Assembly (NCBI RefSeq): GCF_000013645.1
Contig: NC_007951.1
Coordinates: 2,356,001-2,420,000 of the forward strand
DNA from: Paraburkholderia xenovorans LB400
Lineage (GTDB): Bacteria; Pseudomonadota; Gammaproteobacteria; Burkholderiales; Burkholderiaceae
Length of the DNA stretch: 64,000 nucleotides
Direction of reading: 5' to 3'
The notes under the pieces are model-generated. The model was not told the DNA's origin. It did not search any database and saw only the letters and a program-made list of their open reading frames with translations. The translations under genes were made by a program, and so were the position numbers. Every line of letters starts with the position of its first letter. Position 1 is the stretch's first letter. Positions 8,856 to 18,241 of the stretch are shown here, in pieces.

Positions 8856-10061
8856 ATGAAACGACGCAGCTTTCTCTCGATGTGGGCCGCTTCGGGCGCC
8901 ACACTCTGGCTGCCGCGCGTATTCGGCGCGCAGGCAGCGGCGGTGGGCACGTCTTCGGCGCCGGGCTACGAGAACCTGCTGATCCTCATCGAACTGAAGG
9001 GTGGCAACGACGGTTTGAATACCGTGATTCCGTTTGCCGATCCTGCGTACTATCAGTTGCGCAAGAACATCGGCATCAAACGCGAGCAGGCGATTCAACT
9101 CGACGAGCGCACGGCGCTGCATCCGTCCTTGCAGGCGCTGATGCCGCTGTGGCGCGACCGGCAACTGGCGATCGTGCAGGGCGTGAGCTATACGCAACCG
9201 AACCTGTCGCATTTCCGTTCGATCGAGATCTGGGATACCGCGTCGCGTTCGGACCAGTATCTGCGCGAAGGATGGCTCACGCGCGCGTTCGCACAGGCGC
9301 CGGTTCCCGACGGGTTTGCCGCCGATGGCGTGGTGATCGGCAGCGCCGAGATGGGGCCGCTCGCGAACGGCGCGCGGGCGATCGCGCTGGTCAATCCGGC
9401 GCAGTTCGTAGCCGCTTCGCGGCTCGCGATGCCGGTATCGCTGCACGAACGCAATCCCGAGCTGGCGCATATTCTCGACGTGGAAAACGACATTGTGAAA
9501 GCCGCGGAGCGGCTGCGTCCCACGCAAGGCCAGGTTCAGCTGAAAACCGTGTTTCCGGGCGGGGCCTTCGGCAGTTCGATCAAAGCGGCGATGCAGGTGC
9601 TGGCGGCCGGTGACGCGCCGAAGAACAGTCACGGCGTGGCGGTGATCCGCCTGACGCTGAACGGATTCGACACGCATCAGAATCAGCCGGGACAGCAGGC
9701 GGTGCTGCTCGGACAACTGGCCGAAGGCATGGCGTCGATGAAGTCGGCGCTCGTCGAACTCGGCCGCTGGAACGAAACGCTGGTGATGACCTACGCCGAG
9801 TTTGGCCGGCGCCCGCGTGAGAACCAGAGCAACGGTACCGATCATGGCACCGCGGCGCCACATTTCTTCATGGGCGGGCGCGTGCGCGGTGGTTTGTACG
9901 GCGTGCCGCCGGTGCTGGCGCGGCTCGACGGCAATGGCAACTTGCCGGTGGGCGTCGACTTCCGCCAGCTTTACGCAACGGTGCTCGGGCCATGGTGGGG
10001 ACTCGACGCGCCGGCGATCCTCCAGCAGCGGTTCGAACCGCTGCCGTTGTTACGCGTTTAA
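8856..10061 (+). CDS. DUF1501 family protein with Tat signal
   Basis: The 401-residue protein begins MKRRSFLSMWAASGATLW, a twin-arginine export signal, so it is probably folded before export. The body shows LLILIELKGGNDGLNTVIP and later TYAEFGRRPRENQSNGTDHGTAAP, both characteristic of DUF1501, which is related to the sulfatase/alkaline-phosphatase fold. The GTDHG segment near residue 330 is a likely metal or active-site region. It follows the DUF1800 gene by 93 bp, and the two families are known to travel together; they likely act in one exported process, substrate unknown. Confidence 0.9.
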   Translation: MKRRSFLSMWAASGATLWLPRVFGAQAAAVGTSSAPGYENLLILIELKGGNDGLNTVIPFADPAYYQLRKNIGIKREQAIQLDERTALHPSLQALMPLWRDRQLAIVQGVSYTQPNLSHFRSIEIWDTASRSDQYLREGWLTRAFAQAPVPDGFAADGVVIGSAEMGPLANGARAIALVNPAQFVAASRLAMPVSLHERNPELAHILDVENDIVKAAERLRPTQGQVQLKTVFPGGAFGSSIKAAMQVLAAGDAPKNSHGVAVIRLTLNGFDTHQNQPGQQAVLLGQLAEGMASMKSALVELGRWNETLVMTYAEFGRRPRENQSNGTDHGTAAPHFFMGGRVRGGLYGVPPVLARLDGNGNLPVGVDFRQLYATVLGPWWGLDAPAILQQRFEPLPLLRV

Positions 10062-10164
10062 CGGCACGCGTGGCTACGCCATTTAACAACCTTGAAACAA
10101 CGTTAACGACGCGTTTAACGACGCGCGCCAAACGCGACTGGCGTGACGCGGACGGCCCGTCCGG

Positions 10165-11019
10165 TCATTTCGCCCGCCACGCAATCCAGAGTTTGCGAAT
10201 CGGCGTCAACGCAATGCGTTGATGCAGAACGTGATAGCCGTCGCGTTCGATTTCATCCAGCAGCGCCGACGCCAACGCAGCCTGCGCGACGAGCGTGCGC
10301 TGCGTGCGGCGCTCGCTGCCGGGCACGGCGCCTAGCGCGCTCTGCAACGCATCGCGGGCGCGCTTCGTCTCGAAGCGCATCAGTTCGGTGAATGCCTCGG
10401 TGTATTTTCGATTGATCAGATCCGCGGCGGTCACATTGAAGCGCTGCATTTCATCGATCGGAATGTAGATGCGGCCGTGGCGCGCGTCATGGCCCGTTTC
10501 GACCACGAATTGCGCAAGCATCAGCGCCTCGCCGAGCGGTGCGGACCAGTTCGACGCCTGCGCGGCATCTTTCGCCGTGGCGCGCGCGACCAGCGACGCG
10601 AACGTGCCGCCCACGCCCTGCACGTAGCGACGCAGATTCGGGTAGTCGAGGTAACGGGCCTGGTCGAGGTCCATTTCGAAACCGGCGAGCAACGTTTGCA
10701 GCGCCGGATACTCGGTCTTCACGTCGGGCAGATACGCCGCCAGCGCCTTGGACACCGGATGCGACGGCGAGTCCGAAGCCAGCGCGGCGATTTCGTTTTG
10801 CCACCACGCGAGTTTCGTCCGGCCAATGGTCGGATCGCTGGTTTCCTTGACCGTTTCCTCGAACTCCCGGCGCAGCGCGAACAGCGCGGTCAGTAGCGGC
10901 TGGCTGGCGGCAGGCGCCTGCCGAAGCGCATAGTAAGTGCTCGATCCGGGCGGCGCCGCTTTCTGCTGGCAATATTCTTCGAAATTCACGGGAATGGGAA
11001 TGTGGGGAAGGGCAGGCAA
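10165..11019 (-). CDS. Squalene/phytoene synthase-fold protein, probably non-canonical (NDUFAF6-like)
   Basis: The 284-residue protein has the trans-isoprenyl diphosphate synthase layout: STYYALRQAP near residue 27, ALFALRREFEETVKETSDP in place of the first Asp-rich motif, and QFVVETGHDARHGRIYIP for the second. In true head-to-head synthases the first motif is D-x-x-x-D; here the acidic positions are Glu and the DD pair is missing, while the second keeps only part of its Asp set. This resembles the NDUFAF6-type branch rather than HpnC/HpnD. No hopanoid or carotenoid genes are nearby, so I do not assign squalene synthesis. Confidence 0.75.
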   Translation of the reverse strand: MPALPHIPIPVNFEEYCQQKAAPPGSSTYYALRQAPAASQPLLTALFALRREFEETVKETSDPTIGRTKLAWWQNEIAALASDSPSHPVSKALAAYLPDVKTEYPALQTLLAGFEMDLDQARYLDYPNLRRYVQGVGGTFASLVARATAKDAAQASNWSAPLGEALMLAQFVVETGHDARHGRIYIPIDEMQRFNVTAADLINRKYTEAFTELMRFETKRARDALQSALGAVPGSERRTQRTLVAQAALASALLDEIERDGYHVLHQRIALTPIRKLWIAWRAK

Positions 11020-11094
11020 AGAGGGAGCACGTCATACGTGCATCAAGCCAAAAATTGTAGCATCGGCGTCGCTTCGACAGATGCCAGGCAGGTG

Positions 11095-11123
11095 CAGACA
11101 AGCGCGAATCAATCGGTTAGAAT
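11095..11123 (+). promoter_or_regulatory. Candidate sigma-70 promoter for tRNA-Leu
   Basis: CAGACA (11095-11100) and TAGAAT (11118-11123) are separated by 17 bp, about 86 bp upstream of the mature tRNA. Four and five of six bases match the consensus. Confidence 0.4.
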
Positions 11124-11209
11124 CTCGCGCTTACGCTTTCGGGCGCGTGTTTGCGACGCGGCCGACAGTATGCAGGACAACGGGCGGACGCATCGCGTAT
11201 TGCCCGGCT

Positions 11210-11296
11210 GCGAGGGTGGCGAAATTGGTAGACGCACCAGGTTTAGGTCCTGACGCCCGCAAGGGTGTAGGGGTTCGAGTCCCCTCCCTCGCACCA
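11210..11296 (+). tRNA. tRNA-Leu (anticodon UAG)
   Basis: 87 nt including an encoded CCA. The 7-bp acceptor GCGAGGG pairs with CCCTCGC, the anticodon stem CAGG/CCTG encloses loop TTTAGGT with TAG in the middle, a long variable arm (CGCCCGCAAGGGTG region) marks a class II tRNA, and the T-arm GGGGTTCGAGTCCCC is intact. It reads CUA codons. A strong terminator follows 16 bp later, so it is a single-gene unit. Confidence 0.97.
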
Positions 11297-11312
11297 TCTA
11301 TTCGTAGTGAAG

Positions 11313-11347
11313 AACCCCGTCAAGTCTTTGGACTGACGGGGTTTTTT
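11313..11347 (+). terminator. Rho-independent terminator after tRNA-Leu
   Basis: Ten-bp arms AACCCCGTCA (11313-11322) and TGACGGGGTT (11334-11343) enclose an 11-nt loop and continue into a T-run. Confidence 0.9.
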
Positions 11348-11393
11348 GCTTTTTCGGCGTTCCTGTTCACGCGGTCCGGCCGCGCTCAGGCGT

Positions 11394-11681
11394 TCAGGCG
11401 TCCGGCGTCTGCGAGGCTGCCTGTGTACCGGGCAGGTCCGCTTGAGCGGCGCCTTCGAGAAAACGACGGGTCGATTCGAACGCCTGCAGCATCTGATCGG
11501 GCCACGGCGTTTGCAGCATGACTGCCTGATGGTTTTCGAATGCCGACGACAACAGCTTCGCCAGCTCAGGCGAGCGCAGATGGCGCAGCAGTACGCTCAC
11601 CGCGATCGCTGTGGCCTGGCTCGCGCCGGCCGTCTGGAGTTCCGAAGCGGTGAGGGCCGCGACCTGTTTGTTGATGTCCAC
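11394..11681 (-). CDS. Conserved-looking hypothetical protein, small and soluble
   Basis: The frame is open from an ATG at 11744 (116 residues), but only the GTG at 11681 has a good ribosome site (AGGAAG five to six bases upstream), giving 95 residues starting VDINKQVAALTASELQ. The product is largely helical, with alanine- and leucine-rich segments (ATAIAVSVLLRHLRSPELAKLLSSAFENH) and no signal peptide, cysteine cluster or known motif. Single gene convergent with the tRNA-Leu unit. I do not recognise the family. Confidence 0.6.
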   Translation of the reverse strand: MDINKQVAALTASELQTAGASQATAIAVSVLLRHLRSPELAKLLSSAFENHQAVMLQTPWPDQMLQAFESTRRFLEGAAQADLPGTQAASQTPDA

Positions 11682-11927
11682 TGCAACTTCCTGGATGAAA
11701 TGTGGGGGATTGGAGGCTCGATGGCCAGTGCCGAATTTTGACATGGTTGGCGGCTTGCCGCGAGCGCCTGCTGGTACGAGGCTATCTCGAACGAGGCCAT
11801 CTCAAAGGCACGGTTCGGCGCGACCGGATTCATCTGCTTGAACGCAATGCCGTTGCGCACGCGGCATCATTGGACCGGCGTCGCGTATGAACTCGATACC
11901 ATGTCACACTCCGTGCGCGTGCAGGCG

Positions 11928-12116
11928 TCAATATCGGTATTCTGGACAGCGCGCGCGCCCGGCATGATGATGAACAAACTGATGAGCCATGCCTCGGGCG
12001 AACTGAATGTCCTGCTTCATCGGCACCGCGCCGCTGGCGGTGAGCGTGGCCAGTTGTTCCTGTTCGATCTCTCCCACGCGAGCTGGGATCGGGTGGATCG
12101 TATCGTTTACCGGCAT
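11928..12116 (-). CDS. Possible small protein, uncertain
   Basis: A 62-codon frame from ATG 12116 has a mostly G/C third position over its first 45 codons and a plausible polar sequence (ARVGEIEQEQLATLTASGAV, residues 12-31), but the tail is His/Arg-rich and looks less coding. No clear ribosome site. It would be divergent from the DUF3999 gene. The overlapping plus-strand frame looks like a shadow. Kept as low-confidence because the 500-bp stretch 11682-12187 otherwise holds nothing I can identify. Confidence 0.3.
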   Translation of the reverse strand: MPVNDTIHPIPARVGEIEQEQLATLTASGAVPMKQDIQFARGMAHQFVHHHAGRARCPEYRY

Positions 12117-12187
12117 CGGGTTGATGTAGCTGCTGATCGGCCACTCTCGCCGTTGCCGCCCAAGGCTTGAGTCCTGGAAATTGAGCA

Positions 12188-13657
12188 ATGAAGCGTGTCT
12201 TTACCCTGACCGGCTGGTGTTTTGCGATCGTGGCGGCATGGATTTGCGCGCCGGCGCTCGCGGCCGATGATTTCGCACAGCGTTTTACGCTTCAACTCGA
12301 CGAGGGCGCCGCGTATTACAGCGTGACGTTGCCGGCGGCCGTCTATGCGGCGAGCCAGCGCGGCGATCTCGGCGACGTGCGCATTTTCAACGGTGCGGGC
12401 GAATCGCTGCCGTACGCGCTCAGTGTGCCGCGCGAGCCCGCTCGCACACCGCCCACGCTGCGTCCGGTGCACTGGTTCCCGGTGCCACCCGCAGCCGCCA
12501 AAAGTTCCGGCGCGCCGCCCGGCGTTTCGATCGCCGGCGACGGTTCGTTGTACGCGACCTCGGCGCCGCCGGCCCGCGCGCAACACGACACGGACCTTAT
12601 CGATATCGGCAAGGTGTCGCAAACGAGTCACGTCAGCGCGTTGCTCGTGCACCTGCGCGACGACAATTACCAGGGGCGTGTGAGCGTCGAAGCCAGCGAC
12701 GATCTGCGTCACTGGCAACCCGCGGGCGACGCGCAACTCCTCAAGGTCAGCTATAACGGCAGCACGCTGAGCCAGGACCGGATCGAACTGGACGGCATGC
12801 ATGCGCGTTACCTGCGCTTGCGCTGGCTCGACGGCGCGCCGTATGTCGACTCGCTGGACATGGAGATCCAGGCCGTTGCCGCCGAGCCGGCCCAACGCGC
12901 GGACCGGACGTGGCGCGACGGTATCGTCGCCCATGCGGGACTGAAACCGGGCGAGTATTTCTTCAGCACCGGCGGCGCGTATCCCGTCGACCGGTTGCGG
13001 CTGAATCTGCCTCAGCCGAATACGGTGGCGCCGGCTGTCGTCTATTCGCGTACGGGGCTGGAGGCGCCGTGGCGCGAAGTCGCGGGCGCGATGCTGTTCC
13101 GGCTGCACAACGGCGCGGTTGAGCAGAGCAATTCTTCGCTCGAATTGACGCCCGACACGGATCGTCAATGGCGCGTGGTGGTCGACACGCGCAACGGTGG
13201 ACTGGGCGCCGGAAGCTTGACCGTTGCCGCGGGCTGGCGTCCGGCAACGCTGACGTTCGTCGCACGCGGTGCGGCGCCGTTCACTTTGGCGGTGGGGAAT
13301 GCGGCGACGGCATCGGCGGCGGTGAGCCGGGACAATCTGTTGATCGGCGCTTCAGCGGTGGCCGCGACGGCGCGCCTGGGTGAGGCGTTGTCCGCCGAGC
13401 AGGCCGCGAGTGCGCAGGCCGCGAGTCGCGGCCCGGATGCCATGCGCCGGTACTGGCTGTGGGCGGCGCTGCTGCTGGCCGTTGGTTCGCTCGGGGCGAT
13501 TGCCTGGCGGCTCGCACGTCGTGCCCAGCCTCCTGCGGGTGCTGCGTCAGGCGCTGCGGGCAGCGGGTCGGCAGTGTCCGGGATAGCAGGCGCAACAAGC
13601 GCGACCACTAACAGTCCCGGTGCGGCCGACGCCAACGGTCAAGGCGGCAACGGCTGA
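12188..13657 (+). CDS. DUF3999 family membrane-anchored exported protein
   Basis: The 489-residue protein has a signal peptide (residues 1-25, ending ALAAD), a long beta-rich periplasmic region beginning FAQRFTLQLDEGAAYYSVTLP, and one C-terminal membrane helix (about residues 423-440, YWLWAALLLAVGSLGAIAW), ending in a Gly/Ala/Ser/Thr-rich low-complexity tail. This is the DUF3999 arrangement. The family is often next to a DUF2339 multi-spanning membrane protein; no such gene is present here. Function not known. Confidence 0.85.
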   Translation: MKRVFTLTGWCFAIVAAWICAPALAADDFAQRFTLQLDEGAAYYSVTLPAAVYAASQRGDLGDVRIFNGAGESLPYALSVPREPARTPPTLRPVHWFPVPPAAAKSSGAPPGVSIAGDGSLYATSAPPARAQHDTDLIDIGKVSQTSHVSALLVHLRDDNYQGRVSVEASDDLRHWQPAGDAQLLKVSYNGSTLSQDRIELDGMHARYLRLRWLDGAPYVDSLDMEIQAVAAEPAQRADRTWRDGIVAHAGLKPGEYFFSTGGAYPVDRLRLNLPQPNTVAPAVVYSRTGLEAPWREVAGAMLFRLHNGAVEQSNSSLELTPDTDRQWRVVVDTRNGGLGAGSLTVAAGWRPATLTFVARGAAPFTLAVGNAATASAAVSRDNLLIGASAVAATARLGEALSAEQAASAQAASRGPDAMRRYWLWAALLLAVGSLGAIAWRLARRAQPPAGAASGAAGSGSAVSGIAGATSATTNSPGAADANGQGGNG

Positions 13658-13684
13658 ACCCGGCGGCCGAATACGGCGTGCAGG

Positions 13685-14134
13685 TCACTCCTCGCGCGCC
13701 GTCATCGTGCCGATGATCTTGTCGAGCGCGAGCCCGAAGGCCAGTTGCTCCTGTTCGTCGAGACAATCGAACATGTCGCCGTTCCACTTGCGCGCGATCG
13801 GCATTACCTTGCGATACAGCGCGCGGCCCTCCGCAGTGAGCGAGACCAGCACGACGCGGCCGTCTTCGGCGCTTGCCTCGCGCTTCACGAGCCCTTGCCT
13901 GATCAACGCTTCGGCGGCGCGGCTTGCCTGGCTTTTGTCGAGATTGGCATGCCTTGCCAGTTCCATGATCGAGAATGGCCCGAACGATCCCACCGACGCA
14001 ATCACCCGGGCCTCGGGCAAGGTTACGCCGAGCTTGTCCTGATAGCGTTCGCTGATGCCGCGCTCGGCGAGTTTGTTGAGAACATGCAGACGGTACGTGA
14101 GGAATTGTTCGAGCCCGGCTTTGGGTGCCTTCAT
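13685..14134 (-). CDS. MarR-family transcriptional regulator
   Basis: The 149-residue product shows a MarR winged helix: FSIMELARHANLDKSQASRAAEALIRQGLVKRE (helix-turn-helix) followed by the wing DGRVVLVSLTAEGRALY. The dimerisation helices are at the two ends. The frame is open to 14200, but ATG 14134 gives a normal MarR length. It follows the glycerate kinase gene on the same strand after 62 bp and may be co-transcribed with it or respond to a related compound; the ligand cannot be told from sequence. Confidence 0.88.
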   Translation of the reverse strand: MKAPKAGLEQFLTYRLHVLNKLAERGISERYQDKLGVTLPEARVIASVGSFGPFSIMELARHANLDKSQASRAAEALIRQGLVKREASAEDGRVVLVSLTAEGRALYRKVMPIARKWNGDMFDCLDEQEQLAFGLALDKIIGTMTAREE

Positions 14135-14196
14135 GGTCTTCCCGTAGAGAGTGAGCGGTCGCGGCGCTGTGATTGTTGCCGCAACCGTTCCGCCGG

Positions 14197-15342
14197 TCAA
14201 CGCGTGCCGTACTTCAGGCGCGTCAACTGTTCGGCTTCGTCCGCCAGCAGGCGCGCCGCGTCGCGAATCGCGACCTCGAGCGTGATCGGCCCGGGCGCCG
14301 GCGAGAAGCAGCCGCTGAAATATTCGGCGAGGCGCGGCAAGGCGGCGGAGTCGACTGCGCCCGAGAGCAGCGTGGCCGGCACGCCCGCTGCCTGCGCGTG
14401 ACGGCAGGCGATGAAGGGCGCCTTGCCATGCAGCGTTTGCACGTCCGACCGGCCTTCGCCGGTGATCAGCCAGTTCGCGCCTTCGAGCGCGGCGTCCAGA
14501 CCGATTTGCCGTGCGACGGTTTCCGCACCCGGTTCGAACTGCGCGCCGAGCATGTGCAGCGCGAAGCCGAGGCCGCCGGCCGCGCCCGCGCCGGGCTGCT
14601 CGCGCGCGGTGCGGCCGAGCGACGGCTCGAGCAGATCGGCAAAGCGGGCGAGCGCCGCGTCGAGCGAGGCAAGCTGCTCAGGTTTCACGCCCTTTTGCGG
14701 ACCGAACACCGCGGTTGCGCCGTGAGCGCCGGTGAGCGGATTGTCGACGTCCGACATGCCGACGAACTGCGTGTCCGCGAGGCGCGCGTCGAGTTGCGAC
14801 ACGTCTACCCGGGCGAGATGCGCGAGTTGTTCGGGCGTGGCGTCGAGTTCCTTGTCCTGCGCGTCGAACAGCTTGAGGCCCAAGCCGGCCAATAGGCCCG
14901 CGCCGCCGTCGTTCGTGCTGCTGCCGCCCAGCGCGACGAAAAAGCGCCGCACGCCAGCGTCCATCAGCGTGCGGATCGCTTCGCCCATGCCGCGTGTGCT
15001 GCGCGCCTCGACGGGCACACTCATTCCCACCGGGTCCGTAATGCCGACGATCTCCGCCGTTTCGATGATCGCGCTGCCGTCGGCAAGGAGCCCGGTGAGC
15101 GCTTCACGCACTGGACCGGCCGCGCCGCGCACGCTTAGCTTGCGGCGTTCGCCGCCGCTCGTGAGCATGGCGTCGAGCGTGCCTTCGCCGCCGTCGGCCA
15201 TCGGGCAGATGCGCACACTCGCATCGGGACGGGCGCGCTGGATGCCCGCCGCGATCGCTTGCGCGACCTGTTCCGCGCTAAGCGAGCCTTTGAAGGAATC
15301 TGGAGCGATGACGACGACGGGCGAGGACGGCGAATTCGGCAT
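14197..15342 (-). CDS. Glycerate kinase (type I, GlxK/GarK family)
   Basis: The 381-residue protein phosphorylates D-glycerate with ATP, normally to 2-phosphoglycerate in this family. The N-terminal VIAPDSFKGSLSAEQVAQAI and the PMADGGEGTLDAM loop are family hallmarks, as are VALGGSSTNDGGAGLLAGLG and the C-terminal ITGEGRSDVQTLHGKAP. Length is as expected. The neighbouring MarR gene is downstream. No glyoxylate carboligase or tartronate semialdehyde reductase is nearby, so the feeding pathway is not visible in the window. Confidence 0.93.
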   Translation of the reverse strand: MPNSPSSPVVVIAPDSFKGSLSAEQVAQAIAAGIQRARPDASVRICPMADGGEGTLDAMLTSGGERRKLSVRGAAGPVREALTGLLADGSAIIETAEIVGITDPVGMSVPVEARSTRGMGEAIRTLMDAGVRRFFVALGGSSTNDGGAGLLAGLGLKLFDAQDKELDATPEQLAHLARVDVSQLDARLADTQFVGMSDVDNPLTGAHGATAVFGPQKGVKPEQLASLDAALARFADLLEPSLGRTAREQPGAGAAGGLGFALHMLGAQFEPGAETVARQIGLDAALEGANWLITGEGRSDVQTLHGKAPFIACRHAQAAGVPATLLSGAVDSAALPRLAEYFSGCFSPAPGPITLEVAIRDAARLLADEAEQLTRLKYGTR

Positions 15343-15867
15343 GGTGTCTCTGAATGGTTGGAGTCGTTGCGAGGGCCGGTGAAACGACGGGATGCGGGCG
15401 CAGCCCCGAGCGCGTCCATTAGCTTATCAGCATGGGCGCGCCGACTGAATATGTCGAATGGCATAGCGGGCATGGTTGGGGCGCGTGTGCTTTGCGGCGG
15501 AGGATGATCGGGGGGAGGCGGGCGCAAAGCGTTCGGACTCTATGCGTGAGCAGGCTGCGCGGCCGCAGTGGGATGGTCCCGATTGCGCGGGAGAAGGGCG
15601 GAAACAGCGCCGAAACAGCTTGGAAAGCGCCTGGAATCCGGTCAAAACCGCGAGAAAAACGCGCGCGTTCATCGAATCCCGGCTAGCCGCGCAAATAGTT
15701 TGCTAAAATATTCGGCTCTTTGGACCCAACCGTGCTGCCGGTGGCCTGCAAGCCCGCGGCGCAGGCGCGCAATCGATGCTAAAGACGTGGTCGCGACATC
15801 GCGCAACATCGAAGCGGCACGGAGAAGATAACTGATTCGCTCGAATAATTTTAGGACGATTGAAGCC
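15343..15867. other. Intergenic region between glycerate kinase and tig
   Basis: 525 bp between divergent genes. No frame in it looks coding. It must hold the promoters of both genes: a TAAAAT (around 15703-15708) in an AT-richer patch is a plausible -10 for tig, but no convincing -35 is seen. No repeat or RNA gene recognised. Confidence 0.5.
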
Positions 15868-17214
15868 ATGGCTAACGTTGTTGAAAACCTCGGCAAGCTC
15901 GAACGCCGCGTCACGATTTCCCTGCCGAAGGACGCCGTGCAGAAGGAAGTGGATTCGCGTATCCGTCAACTCGCGAAGAACGTGCGCATGCCGGGTTTCC
16001 GCCCGGGCAAGGTGCCGCTCAAGATGGTGACGCAACAGTATTCGGGTCAGGTGGAAGCCGAAGTGCTGAGCGACAAGGTCGGCAAGGAATTCTTCGACAT
16101 CAGCCGCGCCGAAAACCTGCGCGTCGCCGGTCAGCCGAGCTTCGCGCCGAAGACCGATGCCACTGAAGGCGACTACGCGTTCGACGCAACGTTCGAGGTG
16201 TATCCGGAAGTGAAGCTGGGCGACGTCGCCACGGCAGAGATCGAGCGCACCACGACCACCATCAGCGAAGCGGAAATCGACCGTACGCTGGACATCCTGC
16301 GCAAGCAGCGCGTGCACTTCCATGCTCGCGGCGAAGCCGGCGAGCACGGTGACGGCGGCGGCGACACGGCAGCGAAAGAAGGCGATCGCGTGACGGTCGA
16401 CTTCGTCGGCAAGATCGAAGGTGAAGTGTTCCAGGGCGGCAGCGCAGACGACTTCGCGTTCGTGCTGGGCGAGGGCCGCATGTTGCCGGAATTCGAGAAG
16501 GCGGCCACGGGCCTGAAGGTCGGCGAGTCGAAGGAATTCGATCTGGCATTCCCCGAGGACTACCACGGCAAGGAAGTCGCCGGCAAGACCGCGCAATTCA
16601 CGATCACGATGAAGAAGATCGAGTGGCCGCACCTGCCGGAAATCGACGCGGAATTCGCGAAGTCGCTCGGCATCGAAGACGGTGATCTGACCAAGATGCG
16701 CGCTGAGATCAAAGACAATCTCGAACGCGAAGCCAAGCGCCGCACGCAGGCCATCGTCAAGAACCAGGTGATGGACGCGCTCCTGAAGATTTCCGAACTG
16801 GACGTGCCGAATGCGCTGATCGAACAGGACCAGGAACGCCTCGTTGCGATGGCGCGTCAGGATCTGGAGCAGCGCGGCGTGCCGAACGCCAAAGACGCAC
16901 CGATCCCGGCCGCCATGTTCAAGGAACAGGCTGAGCGCCGCGTCAAGCTGGGCCTCGTGCTGGCCGAACTGGTAAAGGCCAATGAGTTGCAGGCGAAGCC
17001 GGAGCAGATTCGTGCCGAAGTGGACGAATTCGCGAAAAGCTATGAAGACCCGAAGGAAGTCGTCCGCTGGTATTATTCCAATCAGCAGCGCCTTGCCGAA
17101 ATGGAAGCCTACGTCGTTGAAGCCAACGTCGTCGAATTCGTGCTCAGCAAGGCCAAGGTGACGGACAAGGAAGTAAGCTTCGAAGAACTGGCAAGCGCAA
17201 CGGCGCAAGCATAA
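15868..17214 (+). CDS. tig: Trigger factor, ribosome-associated chaperone and prolyl isomerase
   Basis: The 448-residue protein has the N-terminal ribosome-binding domain with [12 protein letters not shown] (the ribosome-docking signature, about residues 44-55), a central FKBP-type domain (about 167-250, [20 protein letters not shown]) and the long helical C-terminal chaperone domain. It binds nascent chains at the ribosome exit. It leads the tig-clpP-clpX-lon block seen widely in proteobacteria, with its own terminator after it. Confidence 0.98.
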   Translation: MANVVENLGKLERRVTISLPKDAVQKEVDSRIRQLAKNVRMPGFRPGKVPLKMVTQQYSGQVEAEVLSDKVGKEFFDISRAENLRVAGQPSFAPKTDATEGDYAFDATFEVYPEVKLGDVATAEIERTTTTISEAEIDRTLDILRKQRVHFHARGEAGEHGDGGGDTAAKEGDRVTVDFVGKIEGEVFQGGSADDFAFVLGEGRMLPEFEKAATGLKVGESKEFDLAFPEDYHGKEVAGKTAQFTITMKKIEWPHLPEIDAEFAKSLGIEDGDLTKMRAEIKDNLEREAKRRTQAIVKNQVMDALLKISELDVPNALIEQDQERLVAMARQDLEQRGVPNAKDAPIPAAMFKEQAERRVKLGLVLAELVKANELQAKPEQIRAEVDEFAKSYEDPKEVVRWYYSNQQRLAEMEAYVVEANVVEFVLSKAKVTDKEVSFEELASATAQA

Positions 17215-17225
17215 GCGTTGCTGCA

Positions 17226-17269
17226 ACGGCGTGCCGGCTGTCGGAGCGACGGCCCGCACGCCGTTTTTT
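17226..17269 (+). terminator. Terminator after tig
   Basis: Nine-bp arms ACGGCGTGC (17226-17234) and GCACGCCGT (17256-17264) are followed by a T-run. The 21-nt loop has further internal pairing. It separates tig from clpP. Confidence 0.8.
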
Positions 17270-17403
17270 CGTGCTGTGAAAGTGTGTCGCATGTGCATGG
17301 TGTTGCGCACACGCCCGCACTGGTCGCGCACTTGAATACGGGGCCGTCGACCATACCTGTCTAGCATGTAATATTTAGAATATTTCAGACAAGGATCCAT
17401 TGC

Positions 17404-18057
17404 ATGACCTTTCGCGCTCAAATGCTGGACACGTTGACCTCCCAGTCGTCGCGGGATCTCGAAGCGCAGGCGCTCGGACTTGTGCCGATCGTCGTGGAAA
17501 CGAGCGGCCGGGGTGAGCGCTCGTATGACATCTATTCGCGTCTGCTGAAGGAGCGCATCGTGTTCCTGGTCGGCGAAGTGAACGACCAGACGGCCAATCT
17601 CGTTGTCGCGCAGATGCTGTTTCTCGAAAGCGAGAATCCGGACAAGGACATCAGCTTCTACATCAACAGCCCGGGCGGCTCGGTGTCCGCCGGCATGGCG
17701 ATTTACGATACGATGCAGTTCATCAAGCCGGACGTTTCCACGCTGTGCATGGGCCTCGCGGCCAGCATGGGCGCGTTCCTGCTGGCAGCCGGCGCGAAGG
17801 GCAAGCGTTTTGCTCTGCCGAACTCGCGGGTGATGATTCATCAGCCGCTCGGCGGCGCGCGTGGTCAGGCGTCGGACATCGAAATTCAGGCGCGCGAAAT
17901 CCTGTATTTGAAGGAACGGCTGAATCATCTGCTCGCGCATCACACGGGTCAACCGGTCGAGCGTATCGCGCGCGACACAGACCGCGACAATTTCATGTCC
18001 GGCGACGACGCGCAAGCTTACGGTCTGGTTGACCAGGTGGCGCACAAGCGTCCTTGA
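17404..18057 (+). CDS. clpP: ATP-dependent Clp protease proteolytic subunit
   Basis: The 217-residue serine peptidase forms the tetradecameric chamber that works with ClpX or ClpA. Catalytic Ser121 is in [11 protein letters not shown], His146 in MIHQPLGG, and the Asp is in the RDTDRDNF stretch (Asp195 by alignment with known ClpP). The oxyanion-hole SPGGSV is at residues 89-94. A short N-terminal propeptide is expected. It is followed by clpX after 184 bp, the standard arrangement. Confidence 0.98.
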   Translation: MTFRAQMLDTLTSQSSRDLEAQALGLVPIVVETSGRGERSYDIYSRLLKERIVFLVGEVNDQTANLVVAQMLFLESENPDKDISFYINSPGGSVSAGMAIYDTMQFIKPDVSTLCMGLAASMGAFLLAAGAKGKRFALPNSRVMIHQPLGGARGQASDIEIQAREILYLKERLNHLLAHHTGQPVERIARDTDRDNFMSGDDAQAYGLVDQVAHKRP

Positions 18058-18241
18058 TCTGGTGCGGTTTTGCCCCGAATTGGGGCGAAGCCGTCAACAG
18101 ATCGATTGTGAAACAATCAAGACTCGTCCGAGCGCCTGCGGCAAACGCCGTCACCCTGGCTCAGCCCCTGCCGCGCCCAAACTGCGAGGTGGGGGCTAAA
18201 CGGCGTATCATGTTATTGAGTGTCCGGAGGCTCACACATCT

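Noticed and set aside
11210..11296. tRNA-Leu as an integration site of a mobile element
   Set aside because: No integrase or duplicated tRNA 3' end was seen in the following sequence.
11838..12170. 110-codon plus-strand frame before the DUF3999 gene
   Set aside because: Poor start context and composition; the opposite frame looks somewhat more coding.
15703..18045. 780-codon minus-strand frame over tig and clpP
   Set aside because: It is the antisense of two firmly identified genes and has His/Arg-rich shadow composition.
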